From Talpa occidentalis (taxonomy: Eukaryota; Chordata; Mammalia; Eulipotyphla; Talpidae), in assembly GCF_014898055.3 (NCBI RefSeq), contig NW_023602073.1, forward strand, positions 88,454,678 through 88,518,677: 64,000 nucleotides of DNA, given 5' to 3'. Both the position numbers and the translations under genes were made by a program. Below the pieces are notes generated by a model. The model was not told where the DNA came from, made no database searches, and worked only from the letters and a program-made list of their open reading frames with translations. Positions 45,126 through 57,505 of this stretch are shown here, piece after piece (within the stretch, counting starts at the first letter, position 1; every line of letters begins with the position of its first letter).

Positions 45126-46739
45126 TTTCTGTTTCAAAACAATCATCAGCCAATGATATTTTCCAAATAAGGATGATGAGAAAACTTCATTTTAATTTGT
45201 TCTTATTTTGACTGATTTATGAAGTAAGAACTGGCGTACACAGTGGGGAAGATTAGATTAATGCAACTATAAAAAATAGTGAGAAAATAGAATACAGACA
45301 GAGTAGCCTAATTACTTGAATTCAGAAACATTTTATGAAAAAATGCTTTCACTAAAATATAACTGAGTCTAGCTATTCTTTCTTTCCATGTAAGAGGGAG
45401 AGGAAATGGACATTAATTTATATCAGTCTCCTGACCGCTTCTGTTTCTTCAGCAGTATTGCCAGCACATTACAATTAAGGGTACAATCGGTCTAAACCTG
45501 AATTTTGAGGAGAAATAGTCATCATACGCATGAATTCTTATATGTTTACTTCTAGAAGTCAGTTTTGAGAGGTAATCATTTCTTTAATTTCTTAAAACAA
45601 TGTCTTATAGTTATCAATGTTTTTTTTCATAAATAAAACCATATTTGACTTCTTCTAGTATGTCTGACTATTACTCATTCTTTGATTCATAGCCAGAAAA
45701 CAAGTTCAGTAAAATGTTTTCATGTTTAACTCCTCTGCATCAAGATATTGTTTACTTGGCTAAGTTAAAAATACAATTTTCTAGAATCATAAAGTTAAAA
45801 GCATATAATAAAAAATGCACTAATTATACAGATTTGGTCTTTATTCAAAACATGTTTCTCAATTGTGACTAATAAAGGAATTTTTATTTATTTCAAAAAT
45901 GAAAATCTTACAGTTGCAAAGCAGAACAGGAAGCACTCTAAGCAGTATTACCACACACTGAATAATTATAGCACATTCAACCTTAAAAGAGCTTTAGAAT
46001 TTTAATACCTTGCTTGGGATCATAAAGTAAATTCAATTTTATCTATACCTGTAACCTATAATCTAAATGTTGCTGCTACTGTGTTCAAATGTAGGACTCA
46101 CATTTTGGAAAACATATTTTCTAGATTTTTACTTTGGGGAGAGCTGCAGCATGGCTCAAAATTGCATTAATCAATCTGTTATGGAGCTGTGATTGAGTGT
46201 ACAGACCCTTCACCCATGCAGAGAAAACCAGTCATTGTGCCATCAGGAGGCATTTTGTCATTTAACGATCTACTGTAGAAGTAAACAAGAAAGTAAATTT
46301 TCATGTCTGTTTTTTTCTTTTAAGAATTTCACTGAGACCTGCAAACCATTATATTGTAAATATATCCTTTGGCATATAACCAATATAATTCCTTTCTGTC
46401 TCTAACTCCAACAACTTCTGCCTTTGTTGAGAGGACAGCATGTTACCAGTGCCTTCTGGGGCCCACAATTTATCTGTATGACATATTGTGGTTCACAGAA
46501 TTGTCTATTGGCCTTTCCTCCAACTGCCTTAGAACAAAATAGAGGTGTACACAATGTGAATTCTAAAACCTGTGATAATGAATGGTCTAGAAATGAACAC
46601 AACACTTGCAATATTTTTAAATAAAAATTAAATGGCTCTCAAAATTCTTAGAGTTGTCAACTAAGCACTTAAAAAACAATGATAATCTAAGACAACATTT
46701 ATAACTATTGCTTTATCAACTTGCAGCATTGGAAGGGGA
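45126..46739. other. AT-rich non-coding stretch
   Basis: No repeat or gene recognised. Frames of 66-70 codons near 46.2-46.6 kb lie on both strands and lack support. Confidence 0.45.
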
Positions 46740-46744
46740 CTACC

Positions 46745-46860
46745 GGAGACAGCACTGGATTCTGTAAAATGAAACAGTACCTCCCTCAAAGGACTGTTGA
46801 GAGGATTCACTAAGATTACATATCTCTAGCACACATTCTAACTATCAGAGAGCATGTGAT
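46745..46860 (+). repeat. MIR relic
   Basis: TTCTGTAAAATGAAACAGTACCTCCCTCAAAGGACTGTTGAGAGGATTCACTAAGATTACATATCTCTAGCACAC aligns with the MIR 3' part (ctgtaaaatggggataatagtacctacctcatagggttgttgtgaggattaaatgag). Confidence 0.75.
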
Positions 46861-46899
46861 GTATAGCCCTGAGAGAAACAGTAATAACATCAATCAAAA

Positions 46900-47080
46900 G
46901 ATGGAGATCTCAGAGTCATTTTCATTACCTACTACTGACCTTGAGCATGTCGTTTAACATGTGTGATCCCAGAATTCTCAGAGTAGAAGTATAAAAAATT
47001 ATAATCCTGACTGTATAGACCTTCCCCATATTGTTATTGAATCAAATGAAAAAGTTACATGGAAATGTTTTGAAAAGTAT
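46900..47080 (+). repeat. MIR relic, second copy
   Basis: TACTGACCTTGAGCATGTCGTTTAACATGTGTGATCCCAGAATTCTCAGAGTAGAAGTATAAAAAATTATAATCCTGAC follows the MIR middle and 3' part. It repeats a MIR core present upstream, so this is a separate insertion. Confidence 0.6.
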
Positions 47081-49827
47081 AATTAGTTGTACAAAAATAT
47101 CATTATTTACATCTAGTAATTCAACATCATACCCAATAAAGAAATCCCTTCTAAAGCATCTCTGGAATATAATTACTCAGCTTATGTTCAAATATCAGAA
47201 TAATTAGTGACTCATTACCTAGAGTTCCAGTAAACTCAAGGCAGGAAGAGACACTCACTTACAGACAAAGAAGCATTTGTGATTTCTTTGTCCCTCTTCC
47301 TGGAGGCATTTTTCTATTAGTGGCCCAGGACCTATCTTACTGGAGGTAGGAGGTAGGAGGAAGAGTGGATGAGAGTGCCAATGGTAGCAAGAGTAAGAAA
47401 ACAAAGACGTGGGGATATGTCCAAAGATTTTCATTTTTCTCATTAGAGTTTCATCTAATATTTACAGACAACCAAGAGGTGACTACATTCATAAATTCAA
47501 GATAAAGTACATGAAAGTTGAAGGGAAGCGAAATCTGTGAGCAACTACTGTCTTCCAAGTCTTATCTTGTCATTATAGACAGAATATCTGGGGGAGTCTG
47601 TTTGATTAAGGGAATGATTAGTACTCCATTAAAATCTGTTATTTATTTGATTATCACATTCTAATTGGCCCTAATGAAAATAATTTGCTTTCTCCTTCAG
47701 GCATGTGTCTGAAGGAGAACACCTTCTGTTAAAGTTGAATGAATACTCAATGAGTAGTATAAATTAGATAATCAGATTATAAAACCATGTTAAGACAGAG
47801 AGAGAGATAACAGTTGCAAATGCTTTTAGAGTCTACTGATATTGATGGATCTCTAAAAGTTATTTAAGACATCAGGAAAATGAGAAATTATACCGATTAT
47901 TTTCTTTGAAACCTAATCGGCATATTGATCTGTGAATTGGATTGCAGGTTTAAAAATGAGCCATACATTTGACTAAGACTATGATAGTGGAATAACTCTT
48001 CTTTTATGCCCCATTATGGAGCTGCCTTATGTATGAAAGTAAGTACTATTCTTCTCCTTAAACATAAATAATTACACTGCAACTCTAAGGTAAGCAAGAA
48101 GTGCATAATAGTATATTGCTACTGTGTTATTAAACACTCACTGAAATGTTGTACTATTTGACAGTTATATGGCATAATTACATACTACATGAGAACATTC
48201 ATTTTACTGAGAGCCTATATAAAAAATTTTTGAGAGTATTTTAAAAAGCATTAAACATTTTAAAATAACACACAACTGAGTTGAACTGGAAACTGCAAAT
48301 TACAATGAAACCATGTCATCATGGTGAGATAGAGAAGGCTAAAGATGAAGAATATGACTGAATTAAAATCTCCACAAGTCTAAATTTAGACCATCATACA
48401 TACTGATCCATGATTTTTCCTAGCATCAGGCTGCATATATGACTGAAAATCATGAAAGAATCTAAAGGTTTTTCAGACATGAACATAAAAGGAGTTAACT
48501 GGTAATTTCTCAGTATTAAATATATCTGCTTATTATTCAGACTCAAATAAGATAGTAAATGAAATCTACAGTTGAACTAAAGTGAAATAATTGGGAAGTT
48601 TAATCAACATTAAAGTAAGAAAGAGTTGACCATAGTTTTGAGAGAAATTTTTAAAATTATCATTAAGTAAAAGTGAGACCTTTATAGGAAAATACCAGTA
48701 TGCACTGCAATAAAAGACTATCCTCACATATAACCATGTTCAAAAAATGGCATTTACTAGAATAGAAATATGACTGATGAATAAAAGATTTTAGAATACA
48801 GAAAATTAGAACTAACCTATTTGTTTTACAACTGACCTTGTTGGTAACAGTCCTAGATTAAAATACAATGTGAAACAGTATGGTTTTTTTAAACAACAAA
48901 GTTATTGTAGAATGAAATGAATGAAAACAGAAATTCAATAGTCAAATTCACTAAAACTACACCCTTTTCCATTTGAACATGTTAGATATGGCTCCAAAAT
49001 TGACTTAATCCAAAATTGCCTGTGAGGAAACAAAGTTGGGCCTAGTAATCAGAATGCCACTCACTATTTTTTTCAAATCTGTAAAGTATCACTTTTTTCC
49101 CACAGGTACTTGGGGGGTAGGCAGTGTATCGCCACATATATCAGATGTAAATACATGATAAAATTCTATATATGGAGGAGATCTGAGAATTTCTTTCTGT
49201 GGCCTGAGGAATAGATCAGCAGACTAGTTTAAGAGATTAAATTAACCAAGAAAAATGACTGCAGGATCTCTCTCATAATTACATTTTCCTACTCCAGTCT
49301 TCAGTCGCAGTTCATTGCTGCACCTGATGATGCTAACACTTTGGTCTGTTTTCCCTCATTAGAAAAGTACAATGACAGGCAAAAGTCAATAGTAGAACTA
49401 GAAAGCACAGATTTAGAAATAATTGACCATATTTTCTATTTTTTTAGACTCCACCTAAATTAATAAGATAGTATTTTACTTTCTGTATCAAAAATAGAGA
49501 AACTTTTAAGGTCTCTAGAAATACGAAAAATTTGTCTTTAGATTTTTAGATTCATATTCCTAATGTTCATTTGTCCTTGGTGAGCTGTATTAGGGTTGCT
49601 GCATATTCAGTGGGGAAAAATGGAATATTAAAATTACTAGAATGAGGGCACAAAGTGATGTAACTTTTAAAGAAAGGCAGCCAAGTTGATCATTTATGTG
49701 CAAGATTAAAGTTCCATATTAATGATACTACATTTTATTGCATTTATGAGCACCTCAACTTTTCCTCCCTAAGTTTACAAATGTGCTTTACACAAGCACA
49801 TATGTTGAAGAGAAAGAGGAAATATAA
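47081..49827. other. Unique non-coding stretch with a perfect hairpin
   Basis: No repeat recognised over 2.7 kb. 47560-47780 includes an 11-bp hairpin and several homeodomain-type cores and is a conserved-element candidate. Confidence 0.4.
47690..47719. repeat. 11-bp perfect hairpin, 8-nt loop
   Basis: TTCTCCTTCAG (47690-47700) pairs with CTGAAGGAGAA (47709-47719). The loop is GCATGTGT. The stem is too short for a typical miRNA precursor. Confidence 0.9.
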
Positions 49828-50093
49828 GGGCCTCCCCTGATGGCACAGCGGTTGGTTGCTGGACTGCAAAGCTGCCTGCAGCCTCTGCAGTGCCAGTTCA
49901 ATCCCTGGCCACCTGCGAGGGTCCCATATGGCGCAACGAACCTCTCCAGCCTCGCCCACTGCTCCCCTCAGCAGTGTGTTTTGTCAATGTGTTTTGTTCT
50001 GTTCCCTGCTCTGGCTCTGGTGAATTCTCTCACCCTCCCACGCTTCTGATTGTACCCAGTGCTTGTAGAAATAAATAAATCTTAAAAAAAAAA
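49828..50093 (+). mobile_element. tRNA-derived SINE, young subfamily
   Basis: GGGCCTCCCCTGATGGCACAGCGGTTGGTTGCTGGACTGC head, GTTCAATCCCTGGCC, CTCTGGCTCTGGTGAATTCTCTC and CTTCTGATTGTACCCAGTGCTTGTAGAAATAAATAAATCTT. The diagnostic end groups it with 10941, 18956 and 26371. Flanks show only a weak GGAAATATA / GGAAAGATAAA similarity, so the duplication is doubtful. Confidence 0.95.
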
Positions 50094-50925
50094 TAAAGGA
50101 AAGATAAATCATTTTTTGGGGAAAAAAGATAATGAAAACAATGTATACCATTTTATGGAATTCGGATCTTGTGCAGTAAAGAGAATATATTAATAAAAGA
50201 TAGATAAGAAGCACTGGAAAACGAAATTCAATAGAAAGCAAGACAATCAACCAATTGGAATTAGAACTTGATTCTAGTATCATTTGAAGTTAATATGAGT
50301 ATTATATTCATACTATATGAAGTTAATATTTTCAAGTTATAACTCCCCTTTATTTAAATAAAATGATGCCCTCTGGTGGCTACTTTTAAAATAACATTAA
50401 ATTGAATTTACAACTCTAAAGATCGACACTAAATGGTGGACACTAAAAAGATCCTCCCTATTTGAATGTAGTGGGAAAAGGACTATTGAATGACAAGAGT
50501 CTAATACACCATCACACTTAAGGAAATAGGGTGATCTAGAGAAAAGAACTTTGGCCTTGAGGCCTAAGTCTTTGCCCAATTAGCAATACAGCTTATGTTA
50601 CAATCACGAAATAGCAGAAATATATATTTTCATTGATAATGATTAAAGTCATGAGACTTTTATTCAAAAATCTATTGTTATGCATTTTCACCAATCACTC
50701 CTCTTCAATGCTTTTACCAATTCTCCTTTCTTGGTGATAACAAATCTAATAGTCTCTTTTATTTCCTTTCCTCTTCTTTCTGCAACATTTGATCATATTA
50801 ACAATTTTTTTCTTCTATGATCACAATCCCAATAAACTCTTTGGCATTTTCTCCCTCTTCTCCCCCTTCATACCTGAGCAAAATTACCTTTTCCTCAACA
50901 TACTTGCAGCACTTCCATGTCTAAA
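50094..50925. other. Non-coding stretch with a CTCF-type motif
   Basis: No repeat recognised; the CTCF core match at 50367 is listed separately. Confidence 0.45.
50367..50379 (-). promoter_or_regulatory. Perfect CTCF core motif match
   Basis: TGCCCTCTGGTGG on the plus strand is CCACCAGAGGGCA on the minus strand, which fits the core consensus CCASYAGRKGGCR at every position. It lies in AT-rich unique DNA and not in a SINE. Occupancy cannot be judged from sequence. The minus-strand orientation would set loop polarity. Confidence 0.5.
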
Positions 50926-51085
50926 TACCCACTCTACATTTCAGTCAGGACCTATTCTAATGTCATCTTCTTTAAGAGGTTTTCATGGCTTCATACTTTC
51001 TCCATTCATGAACTTCACAATGTTCTATTCGCACCTCTTTTAGGATATTTACAATTTTCTAAGAACATACCCATAAAGTTTTACA
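50926..51085 (+). repeat. L2 fragment
   Basis: ATTTCAGTCAGGACCTATTCTAATGTCATCTTCTTTAAGAGGTTTTCATGGCTTC resembles the L2 segment 'cagctcaaatgtcacctcctccaggaagccttccctgac'. Strongly diverged. Confidence 0.5.
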
Positions 51086-52794
51086 TATGACCACCACCAC
51101 TAACTGTTTCTGAGTTTCCTGGTGTAAAATATCTAGTCACCTACCATGAAACACCTCCTTGTTGGGCCCAAATGTACCATGTTCTTTGTATCATCATTGT
51201 TCTGCTTTCCACTACTTTGTGATTTCACTCTGGGATCCTTGAAACCCCTGCTGTTTGATATCTCATGTCCAGTTGAGAGAGAATTTCTTAAGTCCTTTTT
51301 GTATTACACTCAGATACCACTAAATATTTCTGACATCCCAAACATTACCTAAAGCACCATGTATAATATCTATATAGGGCTTATTTATGGAGGGGAGTAC
51401 ATGGTAGTTTGAGCCAGAAGCTAGTCTATGTCCCATTGAAACTCTCTCCCACAACCAAATAAGACCTCATTATCAGTTAGTCTGTCTTCCTCGTAAAATG
51501 AACTATCTCCAAAAAGCACTAAAATCCCAATTAAAACAGACAACCATACTCTAAAATCAGAGTACATCTAAAGGGAAATGGAGAACCATGGGATTTTGCT
51601 TTCCAAAAATTTTTTTCTAGTTTCACTAAGGGGGAAGCTTAAGTGTATTTAAATAAACACATAAAAGATATTTGCATGGCATTAAATCTTTATGTTTCGC
51701 TACTTTAGGCTCTAACCAACTAGGAATAGCGTAGAAAATGGTGTTTTCCAGAGTTTAGCTTTGAGGTAAACAAGAAATAAATGTTTATGAGCTAAGGATA
51801 TTGGATTCCTTTGTCTATTAAATAAAATTCATAGATGAAAAATCTAGATGTCTTCTGTACAATCCATCAACTTGAGATTATTTTTTCGTATAGCTATTCA
51901 TCACAGACTGAAAACACAATAGAGGCAACACAATAGAGGTTTGGGGTCACTACTGGGCGTCCTGGTCAAGTTGGGGCAGAGATTATTTTCATCAGTTTGG
52001 TATTTCTAACTTGGCTCCCTATTCAGGCAGGCCAAGGATGTGCTTCTTGATGCCAGGCATCTGTGTTCAGGTTTTTCAGAGGGACAAGACTGGAGGTGAT
52101 ATTCAGCAGTGGAGAAGGCTACAAATATCCCCCCTTACTGTGCAGGGCCATAGAATGGGCTCTATCACTGTTATGGCCCTATTGACTGGGAAGCCAAATC
52201 AGGTAGAATTACCATTTGAGCAATATGGCTCTCGACAGGGCCACCAGCTTAGATCTATAGATGGTCAAAGTACAACAGCAGGAATTTAGTCTGCCAAGCC
52301 CTGGGTGCTCCTGGCTCTTAGCTTGGTCCCCTTTTCTGTCTCTTCCTGAGACCCAGTGGTCAGTGCCATAGATTTCCACAATGAGTATCATAAGATGAGA
52401 CCTGTGTGGGCCTCCAGGAAGCATTTAATAATGCTAGGAAAGTTCTGTGACCACTGTGGGTTCTCTGTTTCCCATTGAGAAAACTATAGACCTTGGAAGG
52501 TACCTTTAGTATGGTGCTGTGCTGACCTGGGGAAGGGTTGAAGTAATCAAAGTAAAACTATTATTTTCCCCCTTCTTGTGTGTTTTTTTCTCTACCTCTG
52601 TGGTCTAGGGGTAGAAGAACCCTCAGGATCTGGAAATTTCAATATGGTGAAATTGTTGTGAGCTGATCTTGTAAAGGGGACTGGAGTCAGGAATGACTTA
52701 CATATCATAAATTTGATGATATCACATGTCAGAAACTTTAAAAAACAATGATGAAAACGTAGACAAAGAAGATATGTTATATATTCACAATTGT
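51086..52794. other. Non-coding stretch; GC-richer block 51.94-52.45 kb unassigned
   Basis: 51940-52450 is repeat-like in texture (CAGGCAGGCCAAGGATGTGC.., GGCCCTATTGACTGGGAAGCC..). It carries a 92-codon plus frame and a 71-codon minus frame, but I cannot assign a family. A 5' L1 or LTR relic is possible. Confidence 0.35.
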
Positions 52795-53175
52795 TACTGC
52801 TCATCTATAAAAAAAACGAAATCTTGGTATTTGCAAAAACATGAATAAAAGTGAAGAGGACTATGCTAAGTGAAGTTAGTCAGAAAGAGAAAGACAAATA
52901 CCAGATAATTTCAGTCATATTTGGAATACAGAACAAAACAAAGGAAGAGATTAAGCCAAAATGAACCTTAGAAATTTGACTACAGAATTAAGATTACGAG
53001 AGAGGAAGGGTGGGGAGCACAAAAGGAAAAGAACCCAACAGACTGTGGTGGAGAATAATTGAGGCTTTGATGGGTTTGATGTGGTAACATGCATCTGAGG
53101 AGGTGTGAACCCATACCTCTGAAGACATATGCAATGATACACATCAATTCACCTCAATAAAAAAATACATAAAAT
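52795..53175 (+). mobile_element. Old L1 3' end
   Basis: CTATGCTAAGTGAAGTTAGTCAGAAAGAGAAAGACAAATACCAGATAATTTCAGTCATATTTGGAATACAG is the ORF2 terminus. GGTGTGAACCCATACCTCTGAAGACATATGCAATGATACACATCAATTCACCTCAATAAAAAAATAC is the 3' terminal block. ORF2 is fully degraded. Confidence 0.88.
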
Positions 53176-54015
53176 AAAAAGAAAATGCAGGCTAAGTTAT
53201 GCCAATTTAAAAAAACACTCATCCAGAGGCTAAAGTAGAGAGAAATGTGGCAAAAAACAAGAAGGCAGAAAGTGAAGATAAAGGGAGTGATTGTTGAACA
53301 GTTGCAGACAGAATGTTACAAACGAAAAACTGAAGCCCACAAAATAAAGTGCCCGGACTCCACATCTTGGAGCTATTTAGGGTAATCTCACTACTATACA
53401 GTGCTACACTGGTTGCACAAGAAGTGGGAAGCCTTTAAAATCCAGATCTAGAAACTGACTTCAATGAAGACACTATAGAAGACAATTAGAGAATTACAGA
53501 GGTGCCAAGGCAAGATATCCACAAAGAAACACAGTTTGTCATTAGAGGTAAATCATTTCTCTCTCTCTTGTTGCTTTCTGTAAAGGAAAAGTTGAGGCTT
53601 CTACTCCAGCTTCCATGAGGCAGTGGCAGTGTTGGGATGAAAAGTATTGAACACTCAACACTTATAAGAAAAAGAAGAAAAATATTAGTTAGCATTTAAG
53701 ACACAGAATAAGCTTTTCACAAGTGGGTAATATCACTCACTGCATTACAAGGACAGCTTTAACTGTCGCTCATTTTTTTTTTGCTCTTATCTTCCTCCTG
53801 ATTGCCATGAAGGGACTATGAGCCATTCTGCTCACAGATAGGTCCCAAGACATGGAGCAAATGGTTTACTCTGAAGTGACATGATAAATATTGTCACTGG
53901 AAAGAAACAGACAAGCATTCAGAAAAATTAGGATTCTGGGTAGAAAATAATTAAAACCAGTAAACTGTTTAAAAATACAAATATTAGATGGCACAAAATT
54001 TGGGGAAAATATTTT
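53176..54015. other. Non-coding stretch
   Basis: Nothing recognised with confidence. Confidence 0.45.
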
Positions 54016-54017
54016 TA

Positions 54018-54085
54018 GCCTTGTTCAGCGGCACATATACTAATTTTTAAAGCAGAGAGAGAATTGAAAATCAAGCATGAAGAAA
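54018..54085 (+). pseudogene. Possible U6 snRNA pseudogene fragment
   Basis: GTTCAGCGGCACATATACTAA at 54022-54042 closely matches the U6 start (gcttcggcagcacatatactaaaattgg), including an exact 13-mer GCACATATACTAA. The following AAGCAGAGAGAGAATTGAAAATCAAGCATGA loosely parallels 'acgatacagagaagattagcatgg'. The catalytic ACAGAGA box is altered (GCAGAGAG) and the 3' half is missing, so it would be a dead retrocopy. Confidence 0.45.
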
Positions 54086-56195
54086 AGTTTCAGAGGTGAT
54101 TTGGGGCATCAAATTAGGTGAATTTGAAGTGAGCAATGGATATGAAGCAAAGGCCATGGCTAGCCGGGGTCCAAATAAACAAATAACATATCATAAGCCT
54201 ACAAATAATGGCCCCTCTTTGTAAAACACTGGATCATTACACTTAATTTGGAGAAATCTCAGTGTAACAAAGATATAGATTAAATGGAGAGATGCACAGG
54301 AGATCTGAAAAAAAGTATTTAGGAAACCACAGTTCTGATTTATACTTGCAAACTTATAGATCAAAGATCCCAAGAATGTAGGTCTAAACTAAATACTAAT
54401 TTACCCTATGGCAGGGTATTTAACCATAAATATTTGAAGGGTGTATGTACAAAAAAAAAGGAAAAGTGATTTAGCTGAAAATCAGGAACATACTTCTGTA
54501 AATACAACTGAATTATTTATTTTAGTTTGGGAAAGTAATTTGATATATGCTCTAAGGAAGACCTTCCTTCCTTTCAGCTGGGGGTATCTAATTGCTATAG
54601 ACTCAATACAATGTGCTTTAACAAAACTGCTCACTCTCTGCACCAGGCTTTATTTTCATCTTACTTTACCAAAAACTGAAATCACTGCAAGGTGTGAAGG
54701 CCTTGCCTAAGGCATTGAGATAATGTCTCTGATATTATGTATGTGTTATTTAGAAGGGAGAGAGATCCTGGGATCTGTTTAAAACATCAAACTTGTTTGT
54801 TCAAAGAGAATTTCAATTTCCACCTTAGAAATGATAGTAACATAACCCCCAAGGGAATATTCTGAGGAAATTAATTTCACTGGAAATAAGACCTATGGTT
54901 AGCCTTGAGAACAACTTGCATGACTGAACAACATAATTTTGTAGAAATAAGACAGGCCTGCTCAGAAAATAGGTGATGGTTGAAGAATTGCAGTGTTAAG
55001 AGGAACAGCTTTTCAAAACTCTCAAATGCTATGTTTAAAGTTAGGAATTTGAAAGTTGGTTAAGAATGCCAATTATGTGCCTCAAATCTAATCCTATACT
55101 CTTCAATATGTGTTTACAGAACTCTAATTCAGAGATTATTAATCTATAAATGGAGAGTCAAATCCTGTTTTTGTAAGTACAGTTTTAATAGAACATATCC
55201 AGCTTTATCTGTGGCTACTTACCCTGAAAATTTGGCTACAATTACATAATTAAGTAGTTGTAACAGAGACCAGGTAAGGCATGCCCCATTAAAGCTAAAA
55301 CATTCACTTTCTGGTATTTATAAAAAAAAAAAAAGTTCATCAAGCCCTATTCTAGGTTTATTAGACATTACTAGGTATTACCTTATTGAAGAGTTTGAGA
55401 GACAATAGTTAAGTAAAATAACAAATCGCTAATGGGAATAGTCAATGTTCCACAAACTTATTTATGACCACAAAATCCCTTTTTCATAAATATCTTGAAT
55501 GACCAATTTTCTATAGAAGATTCATAAGGGATCGCTACAATATTCACTTCATTGAAAGACCTATTAACAAAGTACTCACCAAATGCTAAACATTAAAGAT
55601 TCAAAGATGTGTAAAATCCCATCTTTGTTCTCAATAACAATGCTGACAATTTGAGGATTCAAATATTAAACAAAAAGTTGCAGTAAAATTCAAAAAGTGC
55701 TAAACTAGGGCATATAAAATGATTGTGATACCAGTTTAAGGGAAAAAAAATAACTTTGATTAGGATAGTGAGAGTTTGGAAATCAGAAGAAAAATACAAA
55801 GGAGAAGATACATCAACCATGTTTTAAAGTATATACAGAAATTTTTCCTGCACAAAATGTAGGAAATATCATCTCAGAGACCAATATTTCTATGAAAGAG
55901 AATTTTAGTTTTAGAAATTATAAGGAATTCATCTCTGAAGAGATCAAGAAAACATTTGGTTAAAGATATAGGCAAAGTTTACACCTTTTACCTTCAGTGA
56001 TACGTGAAAGACCTATGAGAAACAGAATTATTGGCCAAATTAAAAAGATTACATTCTATCTAACTTACCACCATACACAATCATAGAGCAATCAGCGAGG
56101 TTTACATTCACCCTAAGAGAAAGGACTAAAAATAACATGAAATTCAGAAAGAACAAGGAAAGTTTTAGGTTATAATTTACATCGTAATTTTGTTT
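54086..56195. other. AT-rich non-coding stretch
   Basis: 55560-55770 (ACCAAATGCTAAACATTAAAGATTCAAAGATGTGTAAAATCCCATC.. onward) resembles the ancient 'gccaggcactgtgctaggcgctggggatacaaagatgaat' repeat, too diverged to name. Otherwise nothing. Confidence 0.4.
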
Positions 56196-56212
56196 ATGGG
56201 GCAATTTTCAAG

Positions 56213-56305
56213 TTCTTTTTTGGATAATAAATAGAGTCATGAGTTGAAAATCTGGTTTTGGATAATAAATAGAGGATTGAGTTGAGGATTGAGTTGAAAA
56301 TATGG
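56213..56305. repeat. Short tandem duplication
   Basis: The unit TTTTTGGATAATAAATAGAG..TGAGTTGAAAATCTGG at 56217-56254 is repeated at 56255-56302 with an extra internal duplication GGATTGAGTTGA. Two rounds of slippage explain it. Confidence 0.85.
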
Positions 56306-56954
56306 AAAGGGAATTTTGACTTCTGAGAAAGAGCAGATTTCATAGAGGAGAGGTATTCCCAATCTGCCTGCCAAGCTACACATTTCCACAATATTAGCCT
56401 GAATACATTTGGAAGTCCAACCAACAAAAATGTCTGGCACAGAGATTGGCATGATTGACAGCTAGAAATAGACAAAATATAATATAAAAAATATGCCTTG
56501 GAAACCACAGATAAGCTTAAGACTAGCAGACTTCTGATAAATAGTTGGTTTATTAGTGTACTTGGCAATTTACACTGTACTATAAGGTGTACTTTACATT
56601 TACAGTGATGACAAGGATTCCCATGAAGGCTGCTATGGGAAAGATCTAGAAATATTAATAGATATAATTTCAATTATTGATTTTCAAATTCTGTCTTAAT
56701 TTCCATTTTTCTTTCTCCTAACAAACTTCCCACCTATGTCTAGTGACCCCAAAAGCATCCACTCCTTTGTTTTTTGAAGTTTATCCCCTTTATAACCTAT
56801 GGCTCTGTAACAGTAATTGCCCTGAGATTACAAAGTTTCTCTGCTATGAAACCTCTCAATTTTCTTCTCTTTTTAGCTAAAAAAGTCTTAGCTCCTTATT
56901 AATTCTCTTATTTTTTTATTTCTTCATTAAACTGGCCCAAGGATTACCTTATTA
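56306..56954. other. Non-coding stretch
   Basis: A 159-codon minus frame (56673-56194) spans part of this stretch and the tandem duplication. It lacks a recognisable domain, so I do not call a gene. Confidence 0.4.
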
Positions 56955-56968
56955 AAACATCATCACAG

Positions 56969-57258
56969 TGGGCCTCCCTGGTGGCGCAAGGTGTTAAGAC
57001 ACAATCTATGGAGCTGTCCGCAGCCACTGAAGCATGAGTTCTATCCCCTACCAGGGAGCTGCCCATATGATGTAGCAGATCTCTCCTGACTGGCCCACTG
57101 TTCCCCTCAGCAGTGTATTTCAGTCACTCTGCCTGCTCTGTTCCCCCCTCTGTCTCTGATGAATCCTCTCACTCTCCGCCCCCCTCACCACTGGCCTGTA
57201 CCTCAGTTCTTGTATGCATGAATGGATAGAGCTTTAAAAAAACAAAAAATAAAAAAAA
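56969..57258 (+). mobile_element. tRNA-derived SINE
   Basis: GGGCCTCCCTGGTGGCGCAAGGTGTTAAGACACAATCTATGG head, AAGCATGAGTTCTATCCCC and TTCTTGTATGCATGAATGGATAGAGCTTT tail. Duplications are AAACATCATCACAG (56955-56968) and AAACATTATCACAG (57259-57272). AATAAA in the tail has decayed to AATGGA. Confidence 0.95.
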
Positions 57259-57319
57259 AAACATTATCACAGCAATGATTAAAAAAAAACACTTAAAGTC
57301 TGCATAAAATCATGTATAG

Positions 57320-57505
57320 TTTTCAAAGCACTTTTGTAATTACTGGTGGAATAATATTCAGTGTCCTTTTAGTATTGTTATTTCTAAAATATAGTAAGAC
57401 TCTGAGAGGGTGAAAGACTTGTTCAGGATTATATGGTTTATAAAGGGCAGAGATGATATTTGAACTTGTGACCTTTGACTTCCTAGAGTTACCCAGCTGC
57501 CTCCA
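57320..57505 (+). repeat. MIR relic
   Basis: TAAGACTCTGAGAGGGTGAAAGACTTGTTCAGGATTATATGGTTTATAAAGGGCAGAGATGATATTTGAACTTGTGACC matches MIR 'ctgaggcacagagaggttaagtaacttgcccaaggtcacacagctagtaagtggcagagccgggattcgaacc'. Confidence 0.75.

Noticed and set aside
47690..47719. miRNA precursor
   Set aside because: An 11-bp stem with an 8-nt loop is far shorter than a usual precursor stem and pairing does not extend.
56194..56673. 159-codon minus-strand frame
   Set aside because: Hydrophobic, serine-rich low-information translation, no domain, includes a recent tandem duplication, no splice or promoter context.
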